A DNA stretch of 64,000 bases from Chryseobacterium sp. FH1 (lineage in GTDB: Bacteria > Bacteroidota > Bacteroidia > Flavobacteriales > Weeksellaceae): assembly GCF_000735135.1 (NCBI RefSeq), contig NZ_JPLZ01000006.1, positions 186,001 through 250,000 of the forward strand. The letters run 5' to 3'. Below, piece by piece: positions 1 to 8,005 of this stretch. The first letter of the stretch is position 1. Each line of letters begins with the position of its first letter. The notes beneath the pieces were generated by a model. That model made no database searches. It was not told the DNA's origin and saw only the letters and a program-made list of their open reading frames with translations. The translations under genes were made by a program, and so were the position numbers.

Positions 1-50
1 AGACCTTTTGCGCCAGGCCAAAATAAATAATTAATAAAATATTAGTTTAG

Positions 51-87
51 AATTCCAAGATGTGAAAATGTCTTGGAATTTTTTTTT
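51..87 (+). terminator. Intrinsic terminator of a gene left of the window
   Basis: A perfect 10-bp stem (51-60 with 71-80) is followed directly by a run of T. It probably ends a plus-strand transcript that enters from the left edge. Confidence 0.75.
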
Positions 88-151
88 GAATTCCAATATT
101 AAATTTTCACTGTCAATGTTAATTTAATATGAACGGAATATTAAAATGTTG

Positions 152-159
152 TAACTTTG
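152..159 (+). promoter_or_regulatory. Candidate -7 box TAACTTTG
   Basis: TAACTTTG fits the Bacteroidetes -7 consensus TAnnTTTG and lies about 40 bp before the first gene. No clear TTG -33 box is visible, so the call is tentative. Confidence 0.4.
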
Positions 160-199
160 TCATTAGGTAAGATAAATATTAACTCAAAATCAATTGATT

Positions 200-601
200 A
201 TGGAAATGAAAATGATTAGCAAAATGGTTGCATTATCAATATTTGTATTGGCAGGTTTGTTCAGTGTGGCTCAAGCTCAGGAATCTGAGAAAAATATACA
301 GGAAGTGGTGCTTCGCTCTGGCGATGCTTTCGGAGAACTTAGGAAACTCGTAAAAGATAATTTCGATTTCACGGCTTCGGAATATAAGGAAGGGATTGTC
401 AATTCGGATGTGAGATTCAGTGTTGCGGAGAATGGAAAGATTACAAACATCCACGCAAACGGTGATTGCAAAAACGTGAGCAAAGAATTGGAGAATGTTT
501 TGGCAAGCCTCATTTACAAAGTGGATGCGGATAAAATAAATTCTAAAATGATGGCGACAACTTACGTAATGCCCGTGAGTTTGAAGATAGATAATAGATA
601 A
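200..601 (+). CDS. Small exported protein, TonB C-terminal-like
   Basis: A 133-residue protein with a clear Sec signal peptide (hydrophobic VALSIFVLAGLF, then AQAQ cleavage site near residue 27). The mature part contains a stretch of the type G-x-V-x-x-x-V-x-F-x-V-x-x-x-G-x-I, which resembles the beta-strand core of TonB C-terminal domains (energy transducer family), but it lacks the transmembrane anchor and proline-rich linker of real TonB. It is therefore best called a periplasmic protein of unknown function. Several ATGs lie close together; ATG at 200 or 206 is more likely than the TTG at 194. It is monocistronic, with its own terminator directly downstream. Confidence 0.75.
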   Translation: MEMKMISKMVALSIFVLAGLFSVAQAQESEKNIQEVVLRSGDAFGELRKLVKDNFDFTASEYKEGIVNSDVRFSVAENGKITNIHANGDCKNVSKELENVLASLIYKVDADKINSKMMATTYVMPVSLKIDNR

Positions 602-621
602 ATGTTTAAAATTGTTAGTAA

Positions 622-656
622 GAAGCCGTACGCATTTTTGCGTATGGCTTTTTTGT
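622..656 (+). terminator. Intrinsic terminator
   Basis: AAGCCGTACGC and GCGTATGGCTT form an 11-bp stem with one G-T pair, followed by a T run. It lies 20 bp after the stop codon of the preceding small gene. Confidence 0.85.
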
Positions 657-704
657 GTTTTAAAGGAAACTTTCTAAATGAAAATGAATAGTTGATTGGA
701 TAAG

Positions 705-800
705 AAAACCCATAGCCCTGATGGGAACGGCATCCTTTTTTGGCATTGCGACGCAGGCCTGAATCAAGATAAACTCCCGTCGATCGCAATGACAAAAAAG
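705..800. repeat. Intergenic hairpin element, probably dispersed
   Basis: The sequence has inverted arms at 736-751 and 784-799 that match in 15 of 16 bases, framed by an AGCCCTGATGGGAACGGCATCC-like lead-in. From general memory, this lead-in type recurs in Chryseobacterium intergenic DNA, so I infer a dispersed non-coding repeat. It lies between the terminator at 656 and mnmE. Confidence 0.5.
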
Positions 801-902
801 ATATAGTGGACAGCAGGTTCCCGGCTCCTAATTATGGGAGATAGAGTTTGAGAGTTGGAGGGTTTGAGTTTGGGAGTGGGTTTAATTTCGTAATTTTGCG
901 GG

Positions 903-2288
903 ATGAATCAGGACACGATCTGTGCATTGGCCACGGCAAACGGAATAGGAGCCATTGGGATTATCAGGATTTCTGGGGAGAAATCTTTTGAAATTGTGAA
1001 CCAAATTTTTGAGGGCAAAAACCTTGAAAAAGTGGATTCGCATACGGTGCATTATGGTTTCATAAAGGAGGAAAATGAGGTGATAGATGAAGTGATGCTG
1101 TCGGTTTTCCACGCGCCAAGGACGTTTACGACGGAGAATTCTGTGGAGATTTCTTTTCACGGGTCGCCCTACATTGCCAAAAGAATCTTGGAGGTTTTGA
1201 TAAAAAATGGTGCGAGGATGGCGAAGGCCGGTGAATTTACGATGCGCGCTTTTATGAACGGAAGGATTGACCTGAGCCAAGCAGAATCTATCGCTGATCT
1301 GATTGCATCTGACAACGAAGCTTCAAGAAAAGTGGCTCTGAATCAGCTGAAAGGTGGGATCTCGCAGGAGATTTCGGTTCTTCGGAACGATCTTTTGAAT
1401 TTTACTTCGCTGATAGAATTGGAATTGGATTTTGCAGAGGAAGATGTGGAATTTGCGGATCGGTCGGCTTTGAATCAGTTGCTCAATAAAATTGAAGTTA
1501 AATTGAGTTCCTTGATTGACAGTTTTCAATATGGAAATGCGATCAAAAATGGAACAGCGGTTGCGATTATCGGGAAACCAAATGCAGGAAAATCTACCTT
1601 GCTAAATGCTTTGCTGAAAGAAGAGAGAGCGATTGTGAGCAATATTGCGGGGACGACGCGTGATACGATTGAGGAGATTTTGCACATCAAAGGTAATGCT
1701 TTCCGACTGATTGATACAGCTGGACTTCGTGAAACTGTGGATGAGATTGAGGCAATTGGTGTGAAAAAGGCCAAGGAAAAAGTGGATTCTGCGGATGTTT
1801 TGGTTTATTTGGCAGATGCGTCAACGGAGGATTTTTCTGAGGATTTTGAAATTTTGAAACCTTTGTTAAGAGAGGATTTGAAACTAATCATCTGTGCGAC
1901 AAAAATCGATGAAGTGCTTCCGACGAAATATGAACTTGTGGAAGAAGCGTTCCGAAAAGAGATTGAGACTGATTTTGATTTTATAAAGATTTCGGCGGTT
2001 GAAAATCAGAATATTCAGGATCTGAAAAACGAGTTGTCTTCGTTTGTTGAACATTTGAACTCCGAAGAGAACAACGTCATTATCACCAATCAACGCCACT
2101 TTGAAGCTTTGAAGAAATCGCTTGATTCGGTAGAAAAAGTTGAGGAAGCTGTGAGTTCTAAAATCACAACCGAACTTTTGGCTTATGAGTTGCGAAATGC
2201 GCTGGAACATCTTGGTGAGATCTCTGGGGAGTTCAGCAATGACGAGGTTTTGGGGAATATTTTTTCTAAGTTTTGTATCGGAAAGTAA
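903..2288 (+). CDS. mnmE: tRNA uridine-5-carboxymethylaminomethyl(34) synthesis GTPase
   Basis: MnmE (TrmE/ThdF) works with MnmG to place the cmnm5 group on the wobble uridine of certain tRNAs. The 461-residue length is normal. The N-terminal folate-binding domain begins DTICALATANGIGAIGIIR; the G domain has the P-loop GKPNAGKST, a DTAGLRE switch and an NKxD-like site (ATKID); the protein ends in C-I-G-K with the conserved C-terminal cysteine. The start ATG follows a short A/T-rich leader. The last 18 bases are also the left attachment site of a mobile island, so the final codons now come from one recombinant half-site, without changing the F-C-I-G-K ending. Housekeeping gene. Confidence 0.97.
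   Translation: MNQDTICALATANGIGAIGIIRISGEKSFEIVNQIFEGKNLEKVDSHTVHYGFIKEENEVIDEVMLSVFHAPRTFTTENSVEISFHGSPYIAKRILEVLIKNGARMAKAGEFTMRAFMNGRIDLSQAESIADLIASDNEASRKVALNQLKGGISQEISVLRNDLLNFTSLIELELDFAEEDVEFADRSALNQLLNKIEVKLSSLIDSFQYGNAIKNGTAVAIIGKPNAGKSTLLNALLKEERAIVSNIAGTTRDTIEEILHIKGNAFRLIDTAGLRETVDEIEAIGVKKAKEKVDSADVLVYLADASTEDFSEDFEILKPLLREDLKLIICATKIDEVLPTKYELVEEAFRKEIETDFDFIKISAVENQNIQDLKNELSSFVEHLNSEENNVIITNQRHFEALKKSLDSVEKVEEAVSSKITTELLAYELRNALEHLGEISGEFSNDEVLGNIFSKFCIGK
2271..2288 (+). other. Left attachment site (attL)
   Basis: This 18-bp sequence, TTTTGTATCGGAAAGTAA, is the 3' end of mnmE. It matches the copy at 19441-19458 in 15 of 18 bases, the differences being at positions 3, 12 and 15. 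Two of the three differences are synonymous third-codon changes and the last falls in the lysine codon AAG/AAA, so the protein end is preserved. Confidence 0.8.
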
Positions 2289-2359
2289 TCGCCATTTTCT
2301 AAGTACCATATTTCTACTATACAACCCGCATTAATAAAGGAAATTCAGAAAGTATTAAG

Positions 2360-2389
2360 TGACATTTTCTGACATTTGTTGACATCTTT
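2360..2389 (+). promoter_or_regulatory. Three 10-bp direct repeats, likely recombinase or excisionase arm sites
   Basis: TGACATTTTC, TGACATTTGT and TGACATCTTT start at 2360, 2370 and 2380, exactly one helical turn apart. They lie about 70 bp inside attL. Phased iterons next to an attachment site are what is expected for integrase or excisionase arm-binding sites; that role is inferred. Confidence 0.5.
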
Positions 2390-2467
2390 TATACCACTAA
2401 TTGTGATACTCCGTTGTTTTTAATCTCTAAAAAAATGAATTTTAGGATACTCTAAGGGAAATTTAAA

Positions 2468-2507
2468 CGGTAAATAATCGTAGATACACGCAAATACCGC
2501 TAAATAC
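2468..2507 (+). promoter_or_regulatory. Second set of short phased repeats near attL
   Basis: Four related units (CGGTAAATA, CGTAGATAC, CGCAAATAC, CGCTAAATAC) begin at 2468, 2479, 2489 and 2498, with spacing of 11, 10 and 9 bp. They lie just upstream of the excisionase-like gene and may be binding sites for its product or for the integrase. Confidence 0.4.
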
Positions 2508-2548
2508 TGAGAGAGATTATTAACATACAGAAAATCGGAAAGTATCAA

Positions 2549-2914
2549 ATGAGCAGTAACATTAGGATTGAGAAGATTTGTATCTTCTGCAAAGAGAAAT
2601 TCATCGCTAAAACATTCTCTACAAAGTATTGTACTCACAGATGTAATCAAAAGGATTATAAGAAAAAAGTAAAGGAGGAGAAACTCCAAAAATCAAAAGA
2701 AGAATTTCAAACGGAGATAAAACTCAAACAACTTAAAGTGGTTTCTATTGAAGATGTTCAGAAGAAAACATACCTTACTATAAAAGAAGTTTGTTTGTTG
2801 ATGAATATCTCTGAATCTACAATCAGAAAACTGATTAAAAACGGAGATTTAAAAACAATCCGTGTTGGTAAGAAACATTTTCTTTTGAAATCAGAATTAA
2901 ATAATTTCAGTTGA
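2549..2914 (+). CDS. Excisionase-like protein with zinc ribbon and HTH
   Basis: A 121-residue basic protein. The N-terminus has four cysteines as C-x2-C (11, 14) and C-x3-C (28, 32), a small zinc-binding ribbon. A lysine-rich helical linker follows, and then a winged-HTH of the excisionase/MerR-like class (YLTIKEVCLLMNISESTIRK, about residues 76-95, then a wing and recognition segment GDLKTIRVGKKHF). Such proteins sit beside tyrosine recombinases in Bacteroidetes mobile elements and control excision or recombinase expression. Here the gene is the first in the island, between two sets of phased repeats and the integrase. The role as directionality factor is inferred; the HTH itself is clear. 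Confidence 0.7.
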   Translation: MSSNIRIEKICIFCKEKFIAKTFSTKYCTHRCNQKDYKKKVKEEKLQKSKEEFQTEIKLKQLKVVSIEDVQKKTYLTIKEVCLLMNISESTIRKLIKNGDLKTIRVGKKHFLLKSELNNFS

Positions 2915-3198
2915 GATTAATCACAAATATTCAAAATTTCCGTTGTATTAAATCCAAAAATCGGTTTTAAACAATTTTCAATGGAACAATACAGATTTAA
3001 GAATTAAAATTGTTGTAACTTCTTTAAAATCGTTAATGGTGTTTTGAGTGTTGTTTTCTTAATAGAAATCGTTTCTTATTTCCATTTTGTTAAATTTTGT
3101 TGATTATTTTATATTTATATACCATTGAATATAAATATATTATATTAGTATATATATTATATATAATATAAAAGGATATTTATAAAGAGGATATTTTA

Positions 3199-3227
3199 AG
3201 TAGTAGTAGTAGTAGTAGTAGTAGTAG
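3199..3227 (+). repeat. AGT trinucleotide microsatellite
   Basis: About ten uninterrupted copies of AGT/TAG, with looser AGT units continuing to about 3255. It is outside any gene, so length changes would alter spacing rather than a reading frame. Confidence 0.9.
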
Positions 3228-3352
3228 AGAAAAGTAGTAAGATATTTAGTAGTGGAGTAAAATCAGTTAAGACGGTAGTAAATTAAGAGGAGAAATAAAG
3301 TAAATCAAACGAAAAATCAGAAAATATCAAAAGAGAAACGAAAATTAAGGAG

Positions 3353-3400
3353 AAAATTTCAAACCGAAGAGGAGATTTCTTCTGTAAGGTTTGAAATTTT
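3353..3400. repeat. Long inverted repeat upstream of the integrase
   Basis: Outer arms AAAATTTCAAACC (3353-3365) and GGTTTGAAATTTT (3388-3400) are perfect 13-bp complements. Inner arms GAAGA/TCTTC (3366-3370, 3378-3382) extend the stem past a small bulge. It could be an RNA hairpin or a protein-binding cruciform. Confidence 0.6.
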
Positions 3401-3427
3401 GTAGTTGATTTTCAAAATATTACAAAG

Positions 3428-3529
3428 ATGATAGTATCAAATGATATTATAGAACAAACAGAAAATGATGTTAGAATGATTTTAATATCAAAATTGATGA
3501 ATTATAATGAAAGAAAAATTACTATGTAG
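3428..3529 (+). CDS. Possible 33-residue peptide
   Basis: An ATG-started frame of 33 codons ends in TAG at 3527-3529. The peptide is hydrophilic with no signal or membrane segment, and nothing about it is recognisable. It is listed because it lies in a long gene-free stretch; it may be chance. Confidence 0.15.
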   Translation: MIVSNDIIEQTENDVRMILISKLMNYNERKITM

Positions 3530-3593
3530 AACTTTTTTAAAAACAGTAGTTGTATTTTTAAAATAAAAGGAAGGACTTTACACCACTTTACAA

Positions 3594-3624
3594 TTGAGGG
3601 AGTCGAAGTTTTAATGAAGTAAAG
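3594..3624 (+). promoter_or_regulatory. Segment complementary to the island's putative ncRNA
   Basis: TTGAGGGAGTCGAAG (3594-3608) and GAAGTAAAG (3616-3624) are exact reverse complements of 7874-7888 and 7854-7862 in the structured RNA candidate, and in matching order. A transcript reading through here could pair with that RNA. It lies about 230 bp before the integrase start. Confidence 0.45.
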
Positions 3625-3626
3625 AG

Positions 3627-3656
3627 AATCCGAACAGAAATGTTTGGATTTTTTTG
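3627..3656 (+). terminator. Intrinsic terminator or attenuator before the integrase
   Basis: AATCCGAACA and TGTTTGGATT pair with one G-U, separated by GAAA and followed by a T run. No coding gene ends just before it, so it may end a short leader RNA that includes the complementary segment at 3594-3624. Confidence 0.7.
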
Positions 3657-3850
3657 TTAAAAATTAGGTGAATAACTGATACAGACTACCACTACTTAAC
3701 TGCTGTAATAATGTGGTTAGTTTCGTATAGAGAAAGTAAACTTAGAAATTCCGAAAAAATGTAATTAGGTTAATACCACACGTTTACTGTTGTCTCCGAA
3801 ATGAGTTAGAGGGAATGTTACATCACAATTAGTAACAAAACCTAAGAAAA

Positions 3851-4990
3851 ATGAAAGTTTATTTAAAAACCAGAGAGGGGAAACTCAGTAAAAAAAGTAT
3901 TGAAAAAGGACGTGTAAAAATGAATAGTTTGTTTTTGATGTTCCACGATAGTTCAACTCAAAAAAGGAGTTATGAATTTTTGAAACTTTATATCTATGAT
4001 AAACCGAAAACGATAATTGAGAAAGACCACAACAGAGAAACATTACAACTTGCAGAATCTATAAAAGCTGAAAAGGTATTGGAATTCAATTCGAGAAAAC
4101 ACGGATTTGTAAATAGTACAAGTGGTAAGATTGGATTTCTGAATTACTTTAATGAGTTAGTAGAGAAAAGATATGATACAGAGGGAACATATGGAAATTG
4201 GTTTAGTACCTTGAAACATCTAACTATTTTTTGTAAAGGAGTAGATATTCAGATTTCCAAAGTAGATGAAACATTCTTGGAAAATTTTAAGGAATATCTT
4301 TTGAAAGAAAAAATTTCAAACAACGGAGGGAGATTATCACAGAATACGGCGTTATCATACTTCAATAAGGTAAGAACAGCATTGAAAGAAGCGTATAGAA
4401 ATAAAATGATTTCAGAAAATCCTACACTAAGGGTAAAAACAATAAAAGAGAAAGAAACCAACAGAGAATATCTCACTTTGGAAGAACTACAAAAGTTGGT
4501 GAAAACAGAATGTGAAGTACCGATTTTGAAACAATCATTTATCTTTAGTTCACTCACAGGATTGAGATTCTCTGATGTGAAATCTTTGAAATGGAAAAAT
4601 CTCTACTACGATTCTGAAAATGGTTGGATTTTAAAATATATACAACAGAAAACCAAAGGAGTAGAAAATCTTCCAATAAGTGAACAGGCAATAAAACTTC
4701 TTGGAGAAAGGAAAGATGATGATGTGTTGTTGTTTGAGAATTTAACGTATAGTGCCTATCACAATAAAAAATTACACAAATGGGTAAAAGAAGCAGGAAT
4801 CGATAAACACATCACTTACCACAGTTCACGACATACTTTTGCTACATTACAACTAACAATGGATACAGATATTTACACGGTTAGTAAATTATTAGGACAC
4901 CGAAATCTGAAAACCACAGAAATTTATGGAAAAGTGATTGATAAAAAGAAGATAGATGCTGTATCTAAAATTCCTGATTTATATTTGTAG
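3851..4990 (+). CDS. Tyrosine-type site-specific integrase
   Basis: The recombinase that inserts and excises the island. It has 379 residues, with an N-terminal arm-binding part (about 1-90), a SAM-like core-binding domain (about 95-190, FLNYFNELVEKRY...) and a catalytic domain carrying all the expected residues: R239 in SLTGLRFSD, K267, H324 and R327 in HSSRH, H350 in LLGHRN and the nucleophile Y359 in TTEIYGKV. It resembles Bacteroidetes phage/transposon integrases with an N-terminal arm-binding domain. The likely target is the mnmE 3' end (see attL and attR). The next gene starts 14 bp downstream and is probably co-transcribed. Confidence 0.93.
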   Translation: MKVYLKTREGKLSKKSIEKGRVKMNSLFLMFHDSSTQKRSYEFLKLYIYDKPKTIIEKDHNRETLQLAESIKAEKVLEFNSRKHGFVNSTSGKIGFLNYFNELVEKRYDTEGTYGNWFSTLKHLTIFCKGVDIQISKVDETFLENFKEYLLKEKISNNGGRLSQNTALSYFNKVRTALKEAYRNKMISENPTLRVKTIKEKETNREYLTLEELQKLVKTECEVPILKQSFIFSSLTGLRFSDVKSLKWKNLYYDSENGWILKYIQQKTKGVENLPISEQAIKLLGERKDDDVLLFENLTYSAYHNKKLHKWVKEAGIDKHITYHSSRHTFATLQLTMDTDIYTVSKLLGHRNLKTTEIYGKVIDKKKIDAVSKIPDLYL

Positions 4991-5004
4991 ATAAAACTTT
5001 ATCT

Positions 5005-6204
5005 ATGAATGATATAAATGGAGAACATTCCCAAAATTCTTATTTCGAAGAGTTATCTTATAAAGAATACCAAAAGAGAGATATTCTTAATGAGAACAAC
5101 GGTAAAATTAATTTCTCAGAAATTAAAGATCGATTGAAAGAAATCAGGAATGTTCTTCCCCATTATAACAGAAAGGAAATAATATCATTAGAAGAAAAGT
5201 TTTATGATATTAAATCCTATGAGGAAAAACTTCAATTTTGGATTGACAAGGATTTAGGATTGATAAATACTGATTTATCATATATAAAAAAAGATAAAAA
5301 TAAAAAATTTCGAATACCATTTGCAATTGAACCAATTGATGATGTTGAAGATAATTTATACTTTAACTATCTACTAAAATGGTTTAACGAAAACACGGTA
5401 AACTCCAAAATAAAATATTTCACTTTTGAAACTCTTAAAACAAATTTGTTGGATAGTGGTCAGTTGAGAAAAAAATTAATCAATACAGAATTGAACCAAA
5501 CAAAAAATCGAATAAATGATTTAATTTCCAATGAACAATTTTTCATGCAAAAGTTTGTAGATGGTTTTCGTTTGAATCAGAATCTACTTACAGATTTATA
5601 TGATGGTTATCTGACTACTGATAAAATTATTGTAATAGCTTACTTATTATCTCCTGTTTTGGGATATTTGGAATATGAAAAATTCCTAAACGAAAAATTA
5701 AAGAATGAAGATTTTATTTCGGAAGTTATAATGAAATCAGAGGAGAAAGGAGTCAAAGGAAATCCTGTGTTGAAAGAATATACATTTAGGAAAATACATT
5801 TTTTCACAACGGAAAATTTAGATAAGCTAAGAACTGAACTAATTACAAAAAATATTATAGAAGATATTTCCTTTGATGATTTCAAAGATATTTTTTCTGA
5901 ACAACCAACTACAAAGGTAAAAAGTAGAATAATTTGGAAATTGGAAAATAAGCGTTCATCTGCTACATACATAAGATATGACTGGCAATCATTACTTAGT
6001 TTGATAAACGAAGTAGTGGAACCCGATTTTGTAAAGTATAAAGGAGAAATAAAAGAACTACTAAAATGGTATTTCGATTTCCCCGATAACACACTTTCTA
6101 ACAAAATTGAGGATTCATTTTCTGATTATCTAACCACATTTGAAAAAAATCATAGAAAATCAACCAAAGAAATCATAGAAATTTTCAAAAAAATAAATAA
6201 GTAA
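5005..6204 (+). CDS. Unknown protein following the integrase
   Basis: A 399-residue soluble protein without signal peptide or membrane segment. It is mostly helical in appearance and rich in lysine, glutamate and asparagine. I recognise no domain. It begins 14 bp after the integrase stop, so it is probably in the same operon. Similar uncharacterised proteins next to tyrosine recombinases are common in flavobacterial islands, and an accessory role in recombination or element maintenance is possible but not shown by the sequence. Base composition matches the rest of the island. Confidence 0.7.
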   Translation: MNDINGEHSQNSYFEELSYKEYQKRDILNENNGKINFSEIKDRLKEIRNVLPHYNRKEIISLEEKFYDIKSYEEKLQFWIDKDLGLINTDLSYIKKDKNKKFRIPFAIEPIDDVEDNLYFNYLLKWFNENTVNSKIKYFTFETLKTNLLDSGQLRKKLINTELNQTKNRINDLISNEQFFMQKFVDGFRLNQNLLTDLYDGYLTTDKIIVIAYLLSPVLGYLEYEKFLNEKLKNEDFISEVIMKSEEKGVKGNPVLKEYTFRKIHFFTTENLDKLRTELITKNIIEDISFDDFKDIFSEQPTTKVKSRIIWKLENKRSSATYIRYDWQSLLSLINEVVEPDFVKYKGEIKELLKWYFDFPDNTLSNKIEDSFSDYLTTFEKNHRKSTKEIIEIFKKINK

Positions 6205-6304
6205 CTGATTATCAGGTACTCATTAACCCCGAAACCTACCAGTTAAAAGATTTCAACTCGACTTAAACTAAATTTCCTTTGACATAAATATAAATTACAA
6301 TATT

Positions 6305-6595
6305 ATGTCAAAGAAAATTAATTTTTTACAAAGTGATGAGGTTAGATTCCTTTTTGAAAGAAGAATGCTCACCACAAAAGAAGCAGCCTTTTATTTAGGA
6401 TTAAGTGTTATAACTGTAAGAAGAAAAGCTGGAAAAGGGGTGTTTCCATCATACCGACCAAATGAGGGTAAACTATACTTTGAAATCTCAGATTTGGATG
6501 ATTACCTATTATCAAAACGTAGAAGCAGTACAGAAAAAGCGAAAGAAGTAGCCTCAATGTTGAATTTTAAAATTTCTAAGAAATGGAAGATTTAA
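6305..6595 (+). CDS. HTH protein of the excisionase/DNA-binding family
   Basis: A 96-residue protein with a HTH_17-type helix-turn-helix at about residues 21-70: MLTTKEAAFYLGLSVITVRR, then a wing containing YRPNEGKLYFEISDLDDYL. In Bacteroidetes elements this small HTH gene usually precedes the BT4734/primase-like gene, as here, where the two reading frames overlap by 13 bp and are surely translated together. It probably regulates element replication or excision. The start ATG is preceded by an AT-rich stretch containing TTGACA-like sequence, but no clear -7 box. Confidence 0.8.
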   Translation: MSKKINFLQSDEVRFLFERRMLTTKEAAFYLGLSVITVRRKAGKGVFPSYRPNEGKLYFEISDLDDYLLSKRRSSTEKAKEVASMLNFKISKKWKI

Positions 6596-7674
6596 TTTTT
6601 AATCAATGGGGGTGTAATGCATTTCACGGTGATTTTGTCACGATGCCAAAGTTTATAGAAAAAATCAAAAATGGGTTCTGTGATTTAATTGTTAAGAGAA
6701 TAAGAGATGAATTTAAATTAAACGGAAAATCAGATTTATATAAACAGAATAAAAGTAAACTTCCAGGCATTACAATTAGTGGTAGATTTTCGACTGCAAG
6801 AAGAAAATTAGAAAATTTGGAAGAATATTACGGTTGGAAGGTGTTAGATATTGACAATATTGACAGCGAAGAAAAGTATCAGTTTATTTTTAATAAAGTT
6901 AAAGAAATTCCCTATACTAAAGTAGCGTTTCGCTCTCCAACAGGAAATGGATTAAAAATATTTGTAGAAACAAATAATAGAAATTCTACGAAACATTCTG
7001 AGTATTATAAGGAAGTAATTAATTATTATGAATCTATTTTGAATGTAGAATTCGATTCTTCAACTTGTGATGTCTCACGTTTGTGTTATTATTCATACGA
7101 TCCCGATATTTATTATAACGAAGATTCAGAAATTTTTGAATTCTCCATTGAAGAAAAAGAAAGCAAAGTTTTAAATGATGATGATTTTTTTTCTTTGAAA
7201 ATGGAAGAGATGGTCAGATTCACAAAGAACAAACAACAATACAAATTTGGTAATAGAAATAATTATTTAAGATTGTTAAGTTGGAATTCGTCCAACCATG
7301 GTATCTATGAATCGGAATTTTTAGAATTCTGTTTACAAAATTATTTAGAAGATGATTTTGATGAATTTGAAATCACAGAAATTGTTAAGAATACATACAA
7401 AAAATATAAATCTGATTTTGGAAAGTGGGAAAATAAATTGAAAAAACTACTTAAAGAAAAATCGGATTCTAAAATTGAAATAATAGAATCAAAACCACAA
7501 ATCAAAAATATTTCTTTTGAAGATGATATTTTCCAACAATATTATGATGAACTAAGTAAAACGTTTCCAAAAAAATACACCGATTTTATACAAAGTTTGA
7601 AATCTGAACGTGAGAAAGATATTGTAATACTAACTATGATGACGGTGTTAAATTCAATATATCGAACAGAATAG
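6583..7674 (+). CDS. BT4734/BF3469-type protein (VirE-like N-terminal domain)
   Basis: A 363-residue protein. Its N-terminal half has the pattern of the BT4734-like domain (KLPGITISGRF, then VLDIDNID and VAFRSPTGNGLKIFVE), a fold related to primase/replication initiation modules, and SRLCYYSYDPDIYYNED, typical of the DCSR-like region (here S-T-C-D-V-S-R). The C-terminus is charged and helical. The family's P-loop helicase partner domain is absent, so this is the short form. It overlaps the preceding HTH gene by 13 bp. Likely role: replication or maintenance of the excised island. Confidence 0.75.
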   Translation: MEDLIFNQWGCNAFHGDFVTMPKFIEKIKNGFCDLIVKRIRDEFKLNGKSDLYKQNKSKLPGITISGRFSTARRKLENLEEYYGWKVLDIDNIDSEEKYQFIFNKVKEIPYTKVAFRSPTGNGLKIFVETNNRNSTKHSEYYKEVINYYESILNVEFDSSTCDVSRLCYYSYDPDIYYNEDSEIFEFSIEEKESKVLNDDDFFSLKMEEMVRFTKNKQQYKFGNRNNYLRLLSWNSSNHGIYESEFLEFCLQNYLEDDFDEFEITEIVKNTYKKYKSDFGKWENKLKKLLKEKSDSKIEIIESKPQIKNISFEDDIFQQYYDELSKTFPKKYTDFIQSLKSEREKDIVILTMMTVLNSIYRTE

Positions 7675-7705
7675 TTGGTAAATATCGGATGAAATAATAC
7701 CTTTA
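7675..7705 (+). promoter_or_regulatory. Candidate promoter of the structured RNA
   Basis: TTG at 7675-7677 and TACCTTTA at 7698-7705 are separated by 20 bp, fitting the TTG-N17-23-TAnnTTTG consensus except for the last base. Transcription would start about 7712, ahead of the structured region. Confidence 0.45.
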
Positions 7706-7711
7706 CACTAA

Positions 7712-7932
7712 TAAATAAAAAATAAAATTATAGAATAAAAAATAAAAAAACATCATCAACATTTACGAACTGATTTCTGTCCTTGGAAAGTCGAAAATTT
7801 AAGTACAACGGAAAAAAGTTTAGCAAATGTTCAAGTCAATGGCTTGAGCGTTGCTTTACTTCGTTGTACAGGGCTTCGACTCCCTCAAGGACAGGTAGAG
7901 ATTAACGTCTCAAGCCTGTTTTTTTGTTTTTA
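7712..7932 (+). ncRNA. Putative structured ncRNA of the island
   Basis: No open frame of note lies here, but four nested stems can be read directly: CTGTCCTTG 7777-7785 with 7886-7894 (9 bp), AGTCGAA 7789-7795 with 7875-7881, GTACAACG 7803-7810 with 7862-7869, and an apical arm AGCAA/TTGCT (7822-7826, 7851-7855) topped by TCAAG/CTTGA (7831-7835, 7843-7847). The order is consistent, giving one 118-nt rod. It is followed by a T-rich run (about 7920-7931) that could act as the 3' end. A promoter-like sequence lies upstream. I do not recognise the family. Boundaries are estimates. Parts are complementary to 3594-3624 upstream of the integrase. Confidence 0.6.
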
Positions 7933-7942
7933 TACCACAGAA

Positions 7943-7956
7943 TACGGTTTTCCGTA
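7943..7956. promoter_or_regulatory. Palindromic operator TACGG-N4-CCGTA
   Basis: TACGGTTTTCCGTA, 49 bp before the ATG of the lipoprotein gene at 8006. The same 14-bp palindrome occurs at 38430-38443 and 45337-45350, each 58-62 bp upstream of a start codon. Likely a shared regulator-binding site. Confidence 0.6.
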
Positions 7957-8005
7957 AGGATTGTTGAGGAAAGATTTATAAAATTGAAACTTAAATAATT
8001 CAACT

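Larger units (their letters stand above)
2915..3850. other. Long non-coding stretch of the island
   Basis: About 935 bp without a convincing gene. It holds a very AT-rich tract (about 3100-3180, almost only A and T), a trinucleotide repeat, a long inverted repeat at 3353-3400, a 33-codon open frame at 3428-3529, a segment complementary to the island's putative RNA (3594-3624) and a terminator. The AT-rich tract next to structured DNA could be an origin or recombination region of the excised form; this is inference only. Confidence 0.5.
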
